In this document: positions 1 through 6,170 of the stretch, piece by piece
Layout: every line of letters starts with the position of its first letter
How positions within the stretch are numbered: position 1 is the first letter of the stretch
Assembly (NCBI GenBank): GCA_009783135.1
Contig: WRHS01000054.1
Location: 1-7,199, forward strand
DNA length: 7,199 nucleotides
Source of the DNA: Dehalococcoidia bacterium
GTDB lineage: Bacteria; Chloroflexota; Dehalococcoidia; Dehalococcoidales; UBA1222
Direction of reading: 5' to 3'
Program-made: the position numbers and the translations under genes
Notes under the pieces: generated by a model
What the model was told of the DNA's origin: nothing
The model's input: only the letters and a program-made list of their open reading frames with translations
Database searches by the model: none

Positions 1-329
1 AGGATGAGTTCGGGCAGATATCACCCGTGTATTCAATCTCAGCGGGTCTGGATTATCCCGGCATCGGTCCGGAGCATGCCAGTCTTTTCGACCGCAGACG
101 CGCCAGATATATTCCTATTACCGACAGTGATGCGGTTGCTGCAGTGGAGTATCTGGCAAGATGCGAAGGGATTATTCCGGCAATTGAAAGCGCGCATGCC
201 TTAGCTTACGCTATAAAATATGCTCAAGTGCTTGGGAAAAATAAAATAATGGTGGTGACGCTCTCAGGACGCGGGGACAAGGACGTGGCGGCTATTGCCA
301 GATACAAGGGGGTAAACATATATGAATAA
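1..329 (+). CDS. trpB: Tryptophan synthase beta chain, C-terminal part (5' end outside window)
   Basis: This is the last 108 residues of the PLP-dependent tryptophan synthase beta subunit, which condenses indole with L-serine in the alpha2-beta2 complex. The frame is open from base 3. It shows the family blocks in order: SISAGLDYPGIGPEHA, then TDSDAV, then EGIIPAIESAHA (the Glu of this block is an active-site residue in characterised TrpB), then the cofactor-binding LSGRGDKDV near the end. Where characterised enzymes have an Asp before Gly-Gln (Asp305 in Salmonella), this protein reads DEFGQ, so a Phe appears at that place. The stop at 327-329 lies inside trpA, an 8-base overlap that implies translational coupling. 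The gene is cut only by the window edge; nothing indicates a pseudogene. Confidence 0.94.
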   Translation, partial: DEFGQISPVYSISAGLDYPGIGPEHASLFDRRRARYIPITDSDAVAAVEYLARCEGIIPAIESAHALAYAIKYAQVLGKNKIMVVTLSGRGDKDVAAIARYKGVNIYE

Positions 330-1095
330 GATTGAACATGCTTTTTCTGCGCAGAAAGCCTTTATCCCTTTTATTGCCGGTGGCGATCCGGATATGGAAA
401 CAACGGAGAAATTGCTGCATGCGCTTTTTAAGGCAGGTGCGGATATGATTGAAATTGGCATTCCATTTTCAGACCCGATTGCTGAAGGTCCGGTCATACA
501 GCAGGCGGACAATCGGGCTCTTATGGCCGGATGTAATGTGGGAAAGCTTTTTGAACTTGTGTGTCGCGTCAGGGCTGACATACCTGTGCCGCTTTTGTTT
601 ATGACGTATTACAACCCGGTGTTTGTATATGGTGTTTCAAAATTCGCCGAGCGGTGTGCTGCTTGCGGCTTGAGTGGAATTGTTGTGCCTGATCTTCCCT
701 TTGAAGAAAGAGAAGAACTTCTCACACCATGTGTATCACATGGGATTGAGCTAATTTCTCTTATTGCCCCGACCTCACACGAGAGAGCGACTGAAATCGC
801 TAAAAACTCCAGAGGGTTTTTGTATTGCGTGTCATCACTAGGCGTCACAGGTGAGCGTCGCGAGATTGATGATAGCGCATCTCGCATGATTGCCTGTGTT
901 AAACGGGTAGCCGACATACCATGTGCAGTAGGCTTTGGTATTTCTACTCCGGAGCAGGCACGTGATACGGCTGGTTTTGCAGATGGCGTGATTGTAGGAA
1001 GTGCCATAGTCCGCATAATTGCTGAAAATGGTCGCAGTTGTGTTGAGCCGGTATACCAGTTTGCGAAAAAAATAAAACAGGCTATTTCAATCTAA
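322..1095 (+). CDS. trpA: Tryptophan synthase alpha chain
   Basis: TrpA cleaves indole-3-glycerol phosphate to indole and glyceraldehyde 3-phosphate and passes indole to TrpB. At 257 residues it has normal length for this TIM-barrel enzyme. Visible motifs are FIAGGDPD (17-24), IEIGIPFSDP (43-52) with catalytic Glu44 (Glu49 in Salmonella), MTYYNP (94-99), VVPDLPFEER (121-130), GVTGER (174-179), and the phosphate-binding segments VGFGIS (203-208) and GVIVGSAIV (222-230). The second catalytic acid, Asp60 in Salmonella (ADGP), is Glu55 here (AEGP). The ATG at 322 sits 8 bases after the purine-rich AAGGGGGT at 306-313, which is inside the end of trpB, and the two genes overlap by 8 bases. Confidence 0.97.
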   Translation: MNKIEHAFSAQKAFIPFIAGGDPDMETTEKLLHALFKAGADMIEIGIPFSDPIAEGPVIQQADNRALMAGCNVGKLFELVCRVRADIPVPLLFMTYYNPVFVYGVSKFAERCAACGLSGIVVPDLPFEEREELLTPCVSHGIELISLIAPTSHERATEIAKNSRGFLYCVSSLGVTGERREIDDSASRMIACVKRVADIPCAVGFGISTPEQARDTAGFADGVIVGSAIVRIIAENGRSCVEPVYQFAKKIKQAISI

Positions 1096-1117
1096 TTTAT
1101 GAGAGGAAATGACAAAA

Positions 1118-2149
1118 ATGTACAAAGAAATTTTAGGTAAGACCACATCCGGCAAAGAACTGACAGAGGATGAAATATCCGAACTGATTGCGTCGATCAA
1201 CGCTGGCACTATCAGCGACATACAAATCGCAGGTTTTCAGGTAGCCTTGCTGATGAAAGGTGCGTCGTTAAAAGAAACCTCTTTCATCGCCAAAGCCATG
1301 AGGGACAACTGTATTCCGCTTAAGCCAAAAGTATCGGCTGAGCTGATGGATACATGCGGTACGGGAGGCGGACTGTCCACATTCAATATCTCAACAGCTA
1401 CGGCGCTTGTTGCCGCAGCAGCGGGCATTTTGGTTGCCAAACACGGCAGCCGTTCCATTGCCAGCTTGTCCGGAAGTGCCGACGTGCTTGAGGCATTGGG
1501 CGTTAACATTAATCTACAGCCAAATGAAGTGGAAAAAATGATTGAGGGGATTGGAATAGCGTTCCTATATGCACCGCTTTTCCACCCGGTTATGGGAAAG
1601 GTATTGCCGCCTGAGCAGGATTTGGGCATCAAAACGATATTTTACTCAATAATTGGGCCATTGATTAATCCTGCTTTCGCACCAAGACATTTGTTGGGGG
1701 TGTACAAGCCGGAATTGCTTGATATCGTCACATATGTAGCGAAAGAACTGGGATATACAAACGCGATGTTCGTTCACGGCTTGGATGGGCTGGACGAAAT
1801 TTCATTGCTTGGGAAAACGAGAGTCAACCATCTGAAAAATGGTGAGGTGGCTACGTTTGAAGTGGTACCGGAGGAATTCGGGCTTACCAGATGCAATCTG
1901 TCCGATATTAGAACCGGCACGCCTGCAGAAAATGCCGAAACGATAAAAGGTGTTTTCTCGGGAAAGGTCACAGGCGCAAAACGCGACGCTATCCTATTGA
2001 ACGCCGCCGGGGCACTGGTTGTTGGAGGCAAGGCCGGTGATTTTCAGGAAGGCTTGCGGCTGGCAGTCAATCTCATCGACAGCGGTGCTGCTGAAAAAAA
2101 ACTATATGAGCTTAAGGAAATGTCTAACAGCTTTGGGGTGAGTTTATGA
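1118..2149 (+). CDS. trpD: Anthranilate phosphoribosyltransferase
   Basis: TrpD transfers phosphoribose from PRPP to anthranilate. The 343 residues match the family length. A helical N-terminal region is followed by DTCGTGGGLSTFNIST (78-93, the PRPP-binding glycine loop), KHGSRS (108-113), SGSADVLEALG (118-128), a FLYAPLFHP segment, TIFYSIIGPLINPA, and HGLDGLDEIS. The usual KHGNR reads KHGSR. No TrpG domain is fused. Two starts are possible. ATG 1109 lies only 2 bases after the Shine-Dalgarno-like GAGAGG (1101-1106), while ATG 1118 lies 11 bases after it; I prefer 1118 because a 2-base spacer is too short and the protein then begins MYKEILGK, but 1109 would add only three residues. The stop overlaps the trpC start as ATGA. 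Confidence 0.96.
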   Translation: MYKEILGKTTSGKELTEDEISELIASINAGTISDIQIAGFQVALLMKGASLKETSFIAKAMRDNCIPLKPKVSAELMDTCGTGGGLSTFNISTATALVAAAAGILVAKHGSRSIASLSGSADVLEALGVNINLQPNEVEKMIEGIGIAFLYAPLFHPVMGKVLPPEQDLGIKTIFYSIIGPLINPAFAPRHLLGVYKPELLDIVTYVAKELGYTNAMFVHGLDGLDEISLLGKTRVNHLKNGEVATFEVVPEEFGLTRCNLSDIRTGTPAENAETIKGVFSGKVTGAKRDAILLNAAGALVVGGKAGDFQEGLRLAVNLIDSGAAEKKLYELKEMSNSFGVSL

Positions 2150-2877
2150 ATGCCAACTTCTCAAGAATACTCTCAACCGCCATTGTGGCAGAAAATGCGC
2201 GTGGACATGTTGCTGTAATACCTGACATAAAATGTTTTTCCCCAAAGGACGGGGATTTGTTGCGTGGGCGTAACCCTATCGAAATGGCCCAATGTCTTGT
2301 TTCTTACGGTGCGCCTGCGCTGTCGGTTGTAACGCAGAAAGAGCATTTCGGTGGCAGTGCAGAGCTGCTTCAGGCAATTACGGATGTTGTGAATGTGCCT
2401 GTACTGCGAAAAGACTTTATTACAAACGAGGATATGCTGAAAGAGACGGTCGCACTCGGTGCGGCGGCTGTTTTGCTAATTTGTGCGACCACAGACAAAA
2501 AAATCTTGACATCACTGTACGATAAAGCTATTGAGCTTGGGTTGGAGCCGTTTGTGGAGGCTCACACGAAAGAAGAGATGGAATTTGCCGTCAGGCTGAA
2601 AGCGCGCCTTATTGGTATCAACAACCGTGACATTTTGGCGTTTGAGCGCGATAACGGAGGGGCTGCCCACACGGCTGAGTTGGCACTTAATGTGCCGGCG
2701 GGCGCGTTGCTTATTAGCGAAAGCGGCATTTTGTCACCGGATGACGCAAAACTGGTATCATCAGTCGGGACGAATGCTATTTTGGCTGGTACGGCGCTTT
2801 GGCAGGCGGACAACTTAAAGGAAGCGTATCGCTTATTCTGCGTCGAAAGGCGGAGAGAACCTTGCGTCCAATCGTAA
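2146..2877 (+). CDS. trpC: Indole-3-glycerol phosphate synthase
   Basis: TrpC decarboxylates and cyclises CdRP to indole-3-glycerol phosphate. The 243-residue TIM barrel is slightly short for the family because its N-terminal extension is short. Seen in order: IPDIKCFSPKDGDLL (25-39), SVVTQKEHFGGS (60-71), LRKDFI (87-92) with catalytic Lys89, FVEAH (136-140) with Glu138, GINNRD (157-162), SESG (191-194) and ILAGTALW (212-219). The first block is normally IAEIK/IAEYK; here the catalytic Glu position (Glu51 of the Sulfolobus enzyme) is Asp27, while the Lys two residues on is kept as Lys29. The ATG is in a 4-base ATGA overlap with trpD. The 3' end overlaps trpF. It is a separate protein, not a TrpC-TrpF fusion. 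Confidence 0.95.
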   Translation: MNANFSRILSTAIVAENARGHVAVIPDIKCFSPKDGDLLRGRNPIEMAQCLVSYGAPALSVVTQKEHFGGSAELLQAITDVVNVPVLRKDFITNEDMLKETVALGAAAVLLICATTDKKILTSLYDKAIELGLEPFVEAHTKEEMEFAVRLKARLIGINNRDILAFERDNGGAAHTAELALNVPAGALLISESGILSPDDAKLVSSVGTNAILAGTALWQADNLKEAYRLFCVERRREPCVQS

Positions 2878-3503
2878 AAATCTGCGGGCTTATGAGCGAG
2901 CGTGACGTGTGCATGTGTGTGCGGCATGGCGCGGATATTGTTGGTTTTGTGGTTAATTACCCGTGTCCTGTGCCGTGGGATATAGATATTGAACTCGCAA
3001 GGGAACTAATCGCACGTACTCCCAAGCCGGCAAAAACATGTGTCGTTACAGGAGGCGCACCTGACAAGATTATTCATATTGCCAAAGAAACCAAACCGGA
3101 GTACGTTCAGCTTCATAGCGCAGAAACACTTGGTGATACCTTGCAACTCGTGCGTGAACTTGGCAAATATGGCATAAAAATCATTAAGGCTGTCTCTCCC
3201 GACATGCCGGATTTGGAGAAAAGCGCGGTGGATTTTTGCGAAGCTGGGGTTTACGCTCTGCTTATTGATTCGCGCACTCATGATAATGTCTTTGCTAGCA
3301 ATGCAGTCGATGTGGATGTTTTTGTGAGGCTTAAGCGTTCTGTAAATTGCACTGTCATTCTTGCCGGCGGAATCAACCCTGAAAATGTATCAGAAATTAT
3401 CCATAAGACTGGGGCTCAAGCAATTGATCTAATGACTGGGGCCGAGCGCAGCTATGGCATAAAAGACGAGAAAAAAGTTAAAGCTCTTTTTGGAGCCATA
3501 TGA
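2862..3503 (+). CDS. trpF: Phosphoribosylanthranilate isomerase, divergent
   Basis: TrpF isomerises phosphoribosylanthranilate to CdRP, the step between TrpD and TrpC. From TTG 2862 the protein has 213 residues, normal for the family. It begins MRPIVKICGL, putting the catalytic Cys of KICG at residue 8. Other marks are VQLHSAET (82-89), the probable catalytic Asp136 in LLIDSRTHD, the phosphate-binding LAGGINPENV (167-176), and IDLMTGAERSYGIKD (188-202), which matches the family VDVSSGVE...GVKD block. The segment after strand 2 (GFVVNYPCPVPWD) and the segment after Asp136, which normally carries GGTG...F.W, are not recognisable. Start choice: the TTG follows GGAGAG at 2852-2857 by 4 bases and places KICG at the standard distance; another in-frame TTG at 2799 would add a 21-residue tail without family match. 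It overlaps trpC by 16 bases. Confidence 0.88.
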   Translation: MRPIVKICGLMSERDVCMCVRHGADIVGFVVNYPCPVPWDIDIELARELIARTPKPAKTCVVTGGAPDKIIHIAKETKPEYVQLHSAETLGDTLQLVRELGKYGIKIIKAVSPDMPDLEKSAVDFCEAGVYALLIDSRTHDNVFASNAVDVDVFVRLKRSVNCTVILAGGINPENVSEIIHKTGAQAIDLMTGAERSYGIKDEKKVKALFGAI

Positions 3504-3594
3504 ATGCCTTTGGTTTGGTGTCATGTGCATACTTTGAACTATGTCAACGATGACTCGTGAATGCTTGTATTCAATCCCCAGAGCCCGTTTTTAG

Positions 3595-3623
3595 TGGTCA
3601 ATATATGCCCCTGTTGCTATAAT
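3595..3623 (+). promoter_or_regulatory. Sigma70-type promoter of the ruvB operon (extended -10)
   Basis: The sequence has TGGTCA (3595-3600, four of six matches to TTGACA), a 17-base spacer, and a perfect TATAAT (3618-3623). The -10 is preceded by TG at 3615-3616, giving the extended form TGCTATAAT. Transcription would begin near 3630, leaving a leader of only about 12 bases that carries the ribosome-binding site. It lies in the spacer between trpF and ruvB, so ruvB-queH-rimI can be expressed independently of the trp operon. No operator or terminator hairpin is visible in 3504-3641. Confidence 0.6.
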
Positions 3624-3629
3624 AAACAT

Positions 3630-3636
3630 AAGGAGA
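3630..3636 (+). promoter_or_regulatory. Ribosome-binding site that decides the ruvB start
   Basis: AAGGAGA is the strongest Shine-Dalgarno sequence in this spacer. In the ruvB frame, the codon 5 bases after it is ATA at 3642. No ATG, GTG or TTG follows in frame until well inside the conserved N-terminus (TTG in SNLRP). The alternative ATG at 3561 has no ribosome-binding site and lies upstream of the predicted promoter. Confidence 0.6.
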
Positions 3637-3641
3637 CGGAT

Positions 3642-4664
3642 ATAGCACGCATTATTTCTGGTAAGCCACTAGCTGAGGATGTTTCGCTGGATTCCAATTT
3701 GCGCCCTAAGAGTTTGACTGAGTTCATCGGACAGACGAAGATTAAGGACAATCTGAGCATTGCCATTACGGCTGCCCGGGCACGCGGTGAATCGTTGGAT
3801 CACGTTTTGCTTTATGGCCCTCCCGGACTTGGCAAAACAACGCTTTCCAATATCATTGCAGCCGAAATGGGCGTCAGTATTCGTATTACATCCGGACCAG
3901 CCATTGAGCGCAGCGGTGATTTGGCGGCTATCCTAACCAGCTTGCGTGCGCATGACATTCTGTTTATCGATGAAATTCATCGTTTGGGGCGGCAGGTGGA
4001 AGAGGTGCTCTATCCGGCTATGGAAGAACGTGCCTTGGATATTGTCATTGGAAAAGGTCCGACGGCTAAAAGCCTGCGCTTGAAACTGCCGGCATTTACT
4101 CTTATTGGTGCAACCACACGTTTTGCTCAGCTTAGCGCGCCGTTGCGCGACCGCTTTGGCTCGGTGTTCCGTATGGATTACTACGACGTGCCGGCTATGG
4201 AGGCTATTGTTAAGCGTTCAGCCCAGCTGTTGGGGGTGCAAGCGGATGATAGCGGGCTGCGTGAGATAGCATGCCGCACGCGCGGCACGCCGCGCGTTGC
4301 CAACCGCTTGCTGAAGCGGGTACGTGATTATGCGCAGGTGAAAGCAGATAGTGTTATTACGCGCGACGTAGCTTTGGTGGCATTGGGGCGGTTGGAGGTA
4401 GATGACGTGGGGCTGGATGAGATCGACCACCGATTGTTGCGCAGTATCATTGATAAATTTGGAGGCGGACCTGTGGGGCTGGAGACACTGGCGGCCTCTA
4501 TCAGCGAAGAGCCGGATACAATCATGGATGTGTATGAGCCGTATCTTTTACAACTCGGCTTTTTAGAGCGCACGCCGCGCGGGCGCGTTGTAACACCCGG
4601 GGCTTACCGGCATTTGGGAGTGCCGTATAACAAGGACAAGAGTAATCAGCCCGGGTTGTTTTAG
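3642..4664 (+). CDS. ruvB: Holliday junction branch migration ATPase RuvB
   Basis: RuvB is the hexameric AAA+ motor that, with RuvA, drives branch migration of Holliday junctions. From the ATA at 3642 the protein has 340 residues and begins MARIISGKPLAEDVSL, a normal RuvB N-terminus. Motifs: LRPKSLTEFIGQ (20-31), Walker A GPPGLGKT (59-66), Walker B DEIH (110-113), sensor 1 GATTR (156-160), arginine-finger region PLRDRFG (167-173), sensor 2 RGTPRVANRLLKR, and a C-terminal winged helix with GPVGLETLA and EPYLLQLGFLERTPRGR. Opening at ATG 3561 instead would add a 27-residue tail unlike RuvB and would begin upstream of the promoter, so I reject it. The ATA start is rare and could also be a base error for ATG. 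ruvA and ruvC are not in the window. Confidence 0.95.
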   Translation: MARIISGKPLAEDVSLDSNLRPKSLTEFIGQTKIKDNLSIAITAARARGESLDHVLLYGPPGLGKTTLSNIIAAEMGVSIRITSGPAIERSGDLAAILTSLRAHDILFIDEIHRLGRQVEEVLYPAMEERALDIVIGKGPTAKSLRLKLPAFTLIGATTRFAQLSAPLRDRFGSVFRMDYYDVPAMEAIVKRSAQLLGVQADDSGLREIACRTRGTPRVANRLLKRVRDYAQVKADSVITRDVALVALGRLEVDDVGLDEIDHRLLRSIIDKFGGGPVGLETLAASISEEPDTIMDVYEPYLLQLGFLERTPRGRVVTPGAYRHLGVPYNKDKSNQPGLF

Positions 4665-4671
4665 TTTTGCC

Positions 4672-5238
4672 ATGACTGCCGCGGGAAAACTGCTAATCCA
4701 CACGTGTTGTGCCCATTGTACGGCTTATACCGTTGAGCACTGGCGCAGCTTGGGCTACGACGTGACAGGTCTATGGTTTAATCCGAACATCCATCCTTTT
4801 ACCGAGCATAATCTGCGCTTGGAGGCTATGCAGCAGCTTTCGCATGCTATGGATTTTCAGCTTGTTGTGCTTGAAGGATACGAGTTTTGGGAGTATTTTC
4901 GTCGCGTGACAGGGCATGAAACTGAGCGTTGCGGCATCTGCTTTGAGTTACGCTTGGATCGCGTGGCGCGCAAGGCAGCTGAAATGGGAATAGGTGCTTT
5001 TACATCCAGCCTGCTCATCAGCCCTCACCAGCAGCATGAAGTTGCCAAAACTGCCGGGGAGCGGGCCGCTGCGCAGAATGGCGTGCAGTTTCTATATGCC
5101 GATTTGCGCAAGCGCTACTCTGATGGCCGTCGCATAACCAAACCTATTGAACTTTACCGCCAGCAGTATTGCGGCTGCGTTTATTCAGAGTACGAACGTT
5201 ATCACCAGCATGAGAGTGAGACTGGAGGCAAATTGTGA
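4672..5238 (+). CDS. queH: Epoxyqueuosine reductase QueH (DUF208 family)
   Basis: QueH reduces epoxyqueuosine to queuosine at the wobble position of GUN-anticodon tRNAs; it is the non-cobalamin alternative to QueG. The 188-residue protein shows the family's cysteine pattern: HTCCAHC (10-16), ERCGICFELRL (86-96) with Cys87 and Cys90, and YCGC (166-169). Known family members use such cysteines for a 4Fe-4S cluster and an adjacent iron. FNPNIHP (36-42) and TSSLLISPHQ (111-120) are also typical. It starts 7 bases after the ruvB stop with no clear Shine-Dalgarno sequence, so translation probably depends on coupling to ruvB. Its stop overlaps the next gene as GTGA. No other queuosine gene is visible here. 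Confidence 0.9.
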   Translation: MTAAGKLLIHTCCAHCTAYTVEHWRSLGYDVTGLWFNPNIHPFTEHNLRLEAMQQLSHAMDFQLVVLEGYEFWEYFRRVTGHETERCGICFELRLDRVARKAAEMGIGAFTSSLLISPHQQHEVAKTAGERAAAQNGVQFLYADLRKRYSDGRRITKPIELYRQQYCGCVYSEYERYHQHESETGGKL

Positions 5239-5813
5239 GCACACATGTACGCCGCATGCGGTGGGAGGATATCCCGCAGGTGCGCGGTATCGACCTTGAC
5301 TGCTTTCCGACAATGATGCCGCCGACTAACTACGAAACGGAATACATCAATCCGATGGCGCACTATTTAGTGGCATATGACGAGGCTTTGGTACCACTTG
5401 AAAATGCATCTGGTGAGCGGCTTCAAACTATATTTGGCTTTATTGGGTTGTGGCTTATGGCAGGCGAGATCCACATAATAAACCTGGCGGTAAGCCCGTA
5501 TTCCCGTCGCCAAGGCGTGGGGGAGTTGTTGCTAATACATGGCATTGAGTTGTCCATGGAACTTAAGGCTATTCTAATGACGCTTGAGGTGCGTCCCTCA
5601 AATTTGGCAGCACAATCACTTTATGGGAAATATGGTTTTTCGGAAAGAGGTGTGCGGCGTGCTTACTATTTGGATAATGGCGAGGACGCAAGCATTATGA
5701 CTTTGGATAACATGGATACTCCGGAATATAATGCGGCATTGTGCTCTTTGAAAACCAGTTATTTGCAGATGTGGAAAGTGCCTGTTGGAGAGACTGTATT
5801 CGTGCTTACTTAA
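5235..5813 (+). CDS. rimI: GNAT N-acetyltransferase, RimI-like
   Basis: This is a GNAT-fold acetyltransferase whose core resembles RimI, the enzyme acetylating the N-terminus of ribosomal protein S18. The acetyl-CoA loop RRQGVG is at 91-96 behind the strand INLAVSPYS. The RimI-type block LEVRPSN (117-123), LYGKYGF (129-135) and YYLDNGEDASIM (144-155) follows. Glu118 and Tyr130 are 12 residues apart, the same spacing as the proposed base and acid of Salmonella RimI. At 192 residues it is longer than the usual roughly 150: there is an insertion around 25-60 and about 35 extra residues at the C-terminus. The GTG start is preceded by GGAGG (5224-5228) with a 6-base spacer and overlaps queH by 4 bases. 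The substrate may be other than S18. Confidence 0.82.
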   Translation: MSTHVRRMRWEDIPQVRGIDLDCFPTMMPPTNYETEYINPMAHYLVAYDEALVPLENASGERLQTIFGFIGLWLMAGEIHIINLAVSPYSRRQGVGELLLIHGIELSMELKAILMTLEVRPSNLAAQSLYGKYGFSERGVRRAYYLDNGEDASIMTLDNMDTPEYNAALCSLKTSYLQMWKVPVGETVFVLT

Positions 5814-5822
5814 TGGAATCAG

Positions 5823-6170
5823 CTAAGAGATGGTGTCTGCGATGCCTAAATTGGTAATATTTACAATCAATTCAGGCAAAAATTCTACCAGCACGTCCCA
5901 AACAATGTTCAATTGTAATCCTTCGTAGTCATGAATAACTCTATTTCGCAGCCCCTTTATCTTATGCCATGGGATGTGTTTGGTCTCGCATATGAAACCG
6001 CTGTCTAACCGACCAGCTAATTCTCCAATCTGACCCAGATTAAACACACAAGCCGCTATTGATTTTCCATCTTTTGAAAACTCGGCAAAATCCATAGAAC
6101 CTTTAAATTGAATTGCTTGCTCAGCATATGCCTTAATCTTTTTGAGAATGATTTCGTCATGCTCTTTCAT
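5823..6170 (-). CDS. hepT: HepT-like HEPN toxin (DUF86)
   Basis: This is the toxin half of an MNT/HEPN toxin-antitoxin pair. HEPN proteins of this family are small, all-helical ribonucleases. The 115-residue sequence carries the HEPN active-site motif R-X4-H-X-Y as RNRVIHDY: Arg75, His80 and Tyr82. It also has the typical helix ACVFNLGQIGELAGRL (40-55). In characterised systems the Tyr is the residue AMPylated by the cognate MntA, which switches the toxin off. The ATG is preceded by CAGGAG (6180-6185) with a 9-base spacer, and the gene overlaps the upstream mntA by 14 bases, the usual arrangement. It ends 9 bases from the stop of rimI, which converges on it. All motif residues are present, so it is probably functional. 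Confidence 0.87.
   Translation of the reverse strand: MKEHDEIILKKIKAYAEQAIQFKGSMDFAEFSKDGKSIAACVFNLGQIGELAGRLDSGFICETKHIPWHKIKGLRNRVIHDYEGLQLNIVWDVLVEFLPELIVNITNLGIADTIS

Noticed and set aside
2799..2861. Longer trpF starting at TTG 2799
   Set aside because: The added 21 residues have no family match and lie wholly inside trpC; the TTG at 2862 has a Shine-Dalgarno sequence and gives the standard distance to KICG.
264..3281. Minus-strand open frames opposite the trp genes (such as 264-581, 609-1016, 1237-1632, 1774-2031, 2562-2927, 3006-3281)
   Set aside because: They are antisense shadows of strongly conserved genes with no protein family resemblance.
3500..3560. Tiny ORFs after trpF (17 codons from ATG 3500 overlapping the trpF stop; 18 codons from ATG 3504), each within reach of GGAG at 3492-3495
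   Set aside because: They are very short, overlap each other in different frames and show no recognisable features; a leader peptide for ruvB is not supported because there is no Trp or other codon run and no attenuator hairpin.
3504..3600. Terminator after the trp operon
   Set aside because: Only weak 4-5 bp inverted repeats (for example TGAAT with ATTCA around 3559-3574) and no stem followed by a T-run.
3561..3641. N-terminal extension of RuvB from ATG 3561
   Set aside because: It lies upstream of and across a strong promoter, has no ribosome-binding site, and its 27 residues do not resemble any RuvB N-terminus.
5790..5835. Bidirectional terminator between convergent rimI and hepT
   Set aside because: No stem longer than about 4 bp and no T-run on either strand.
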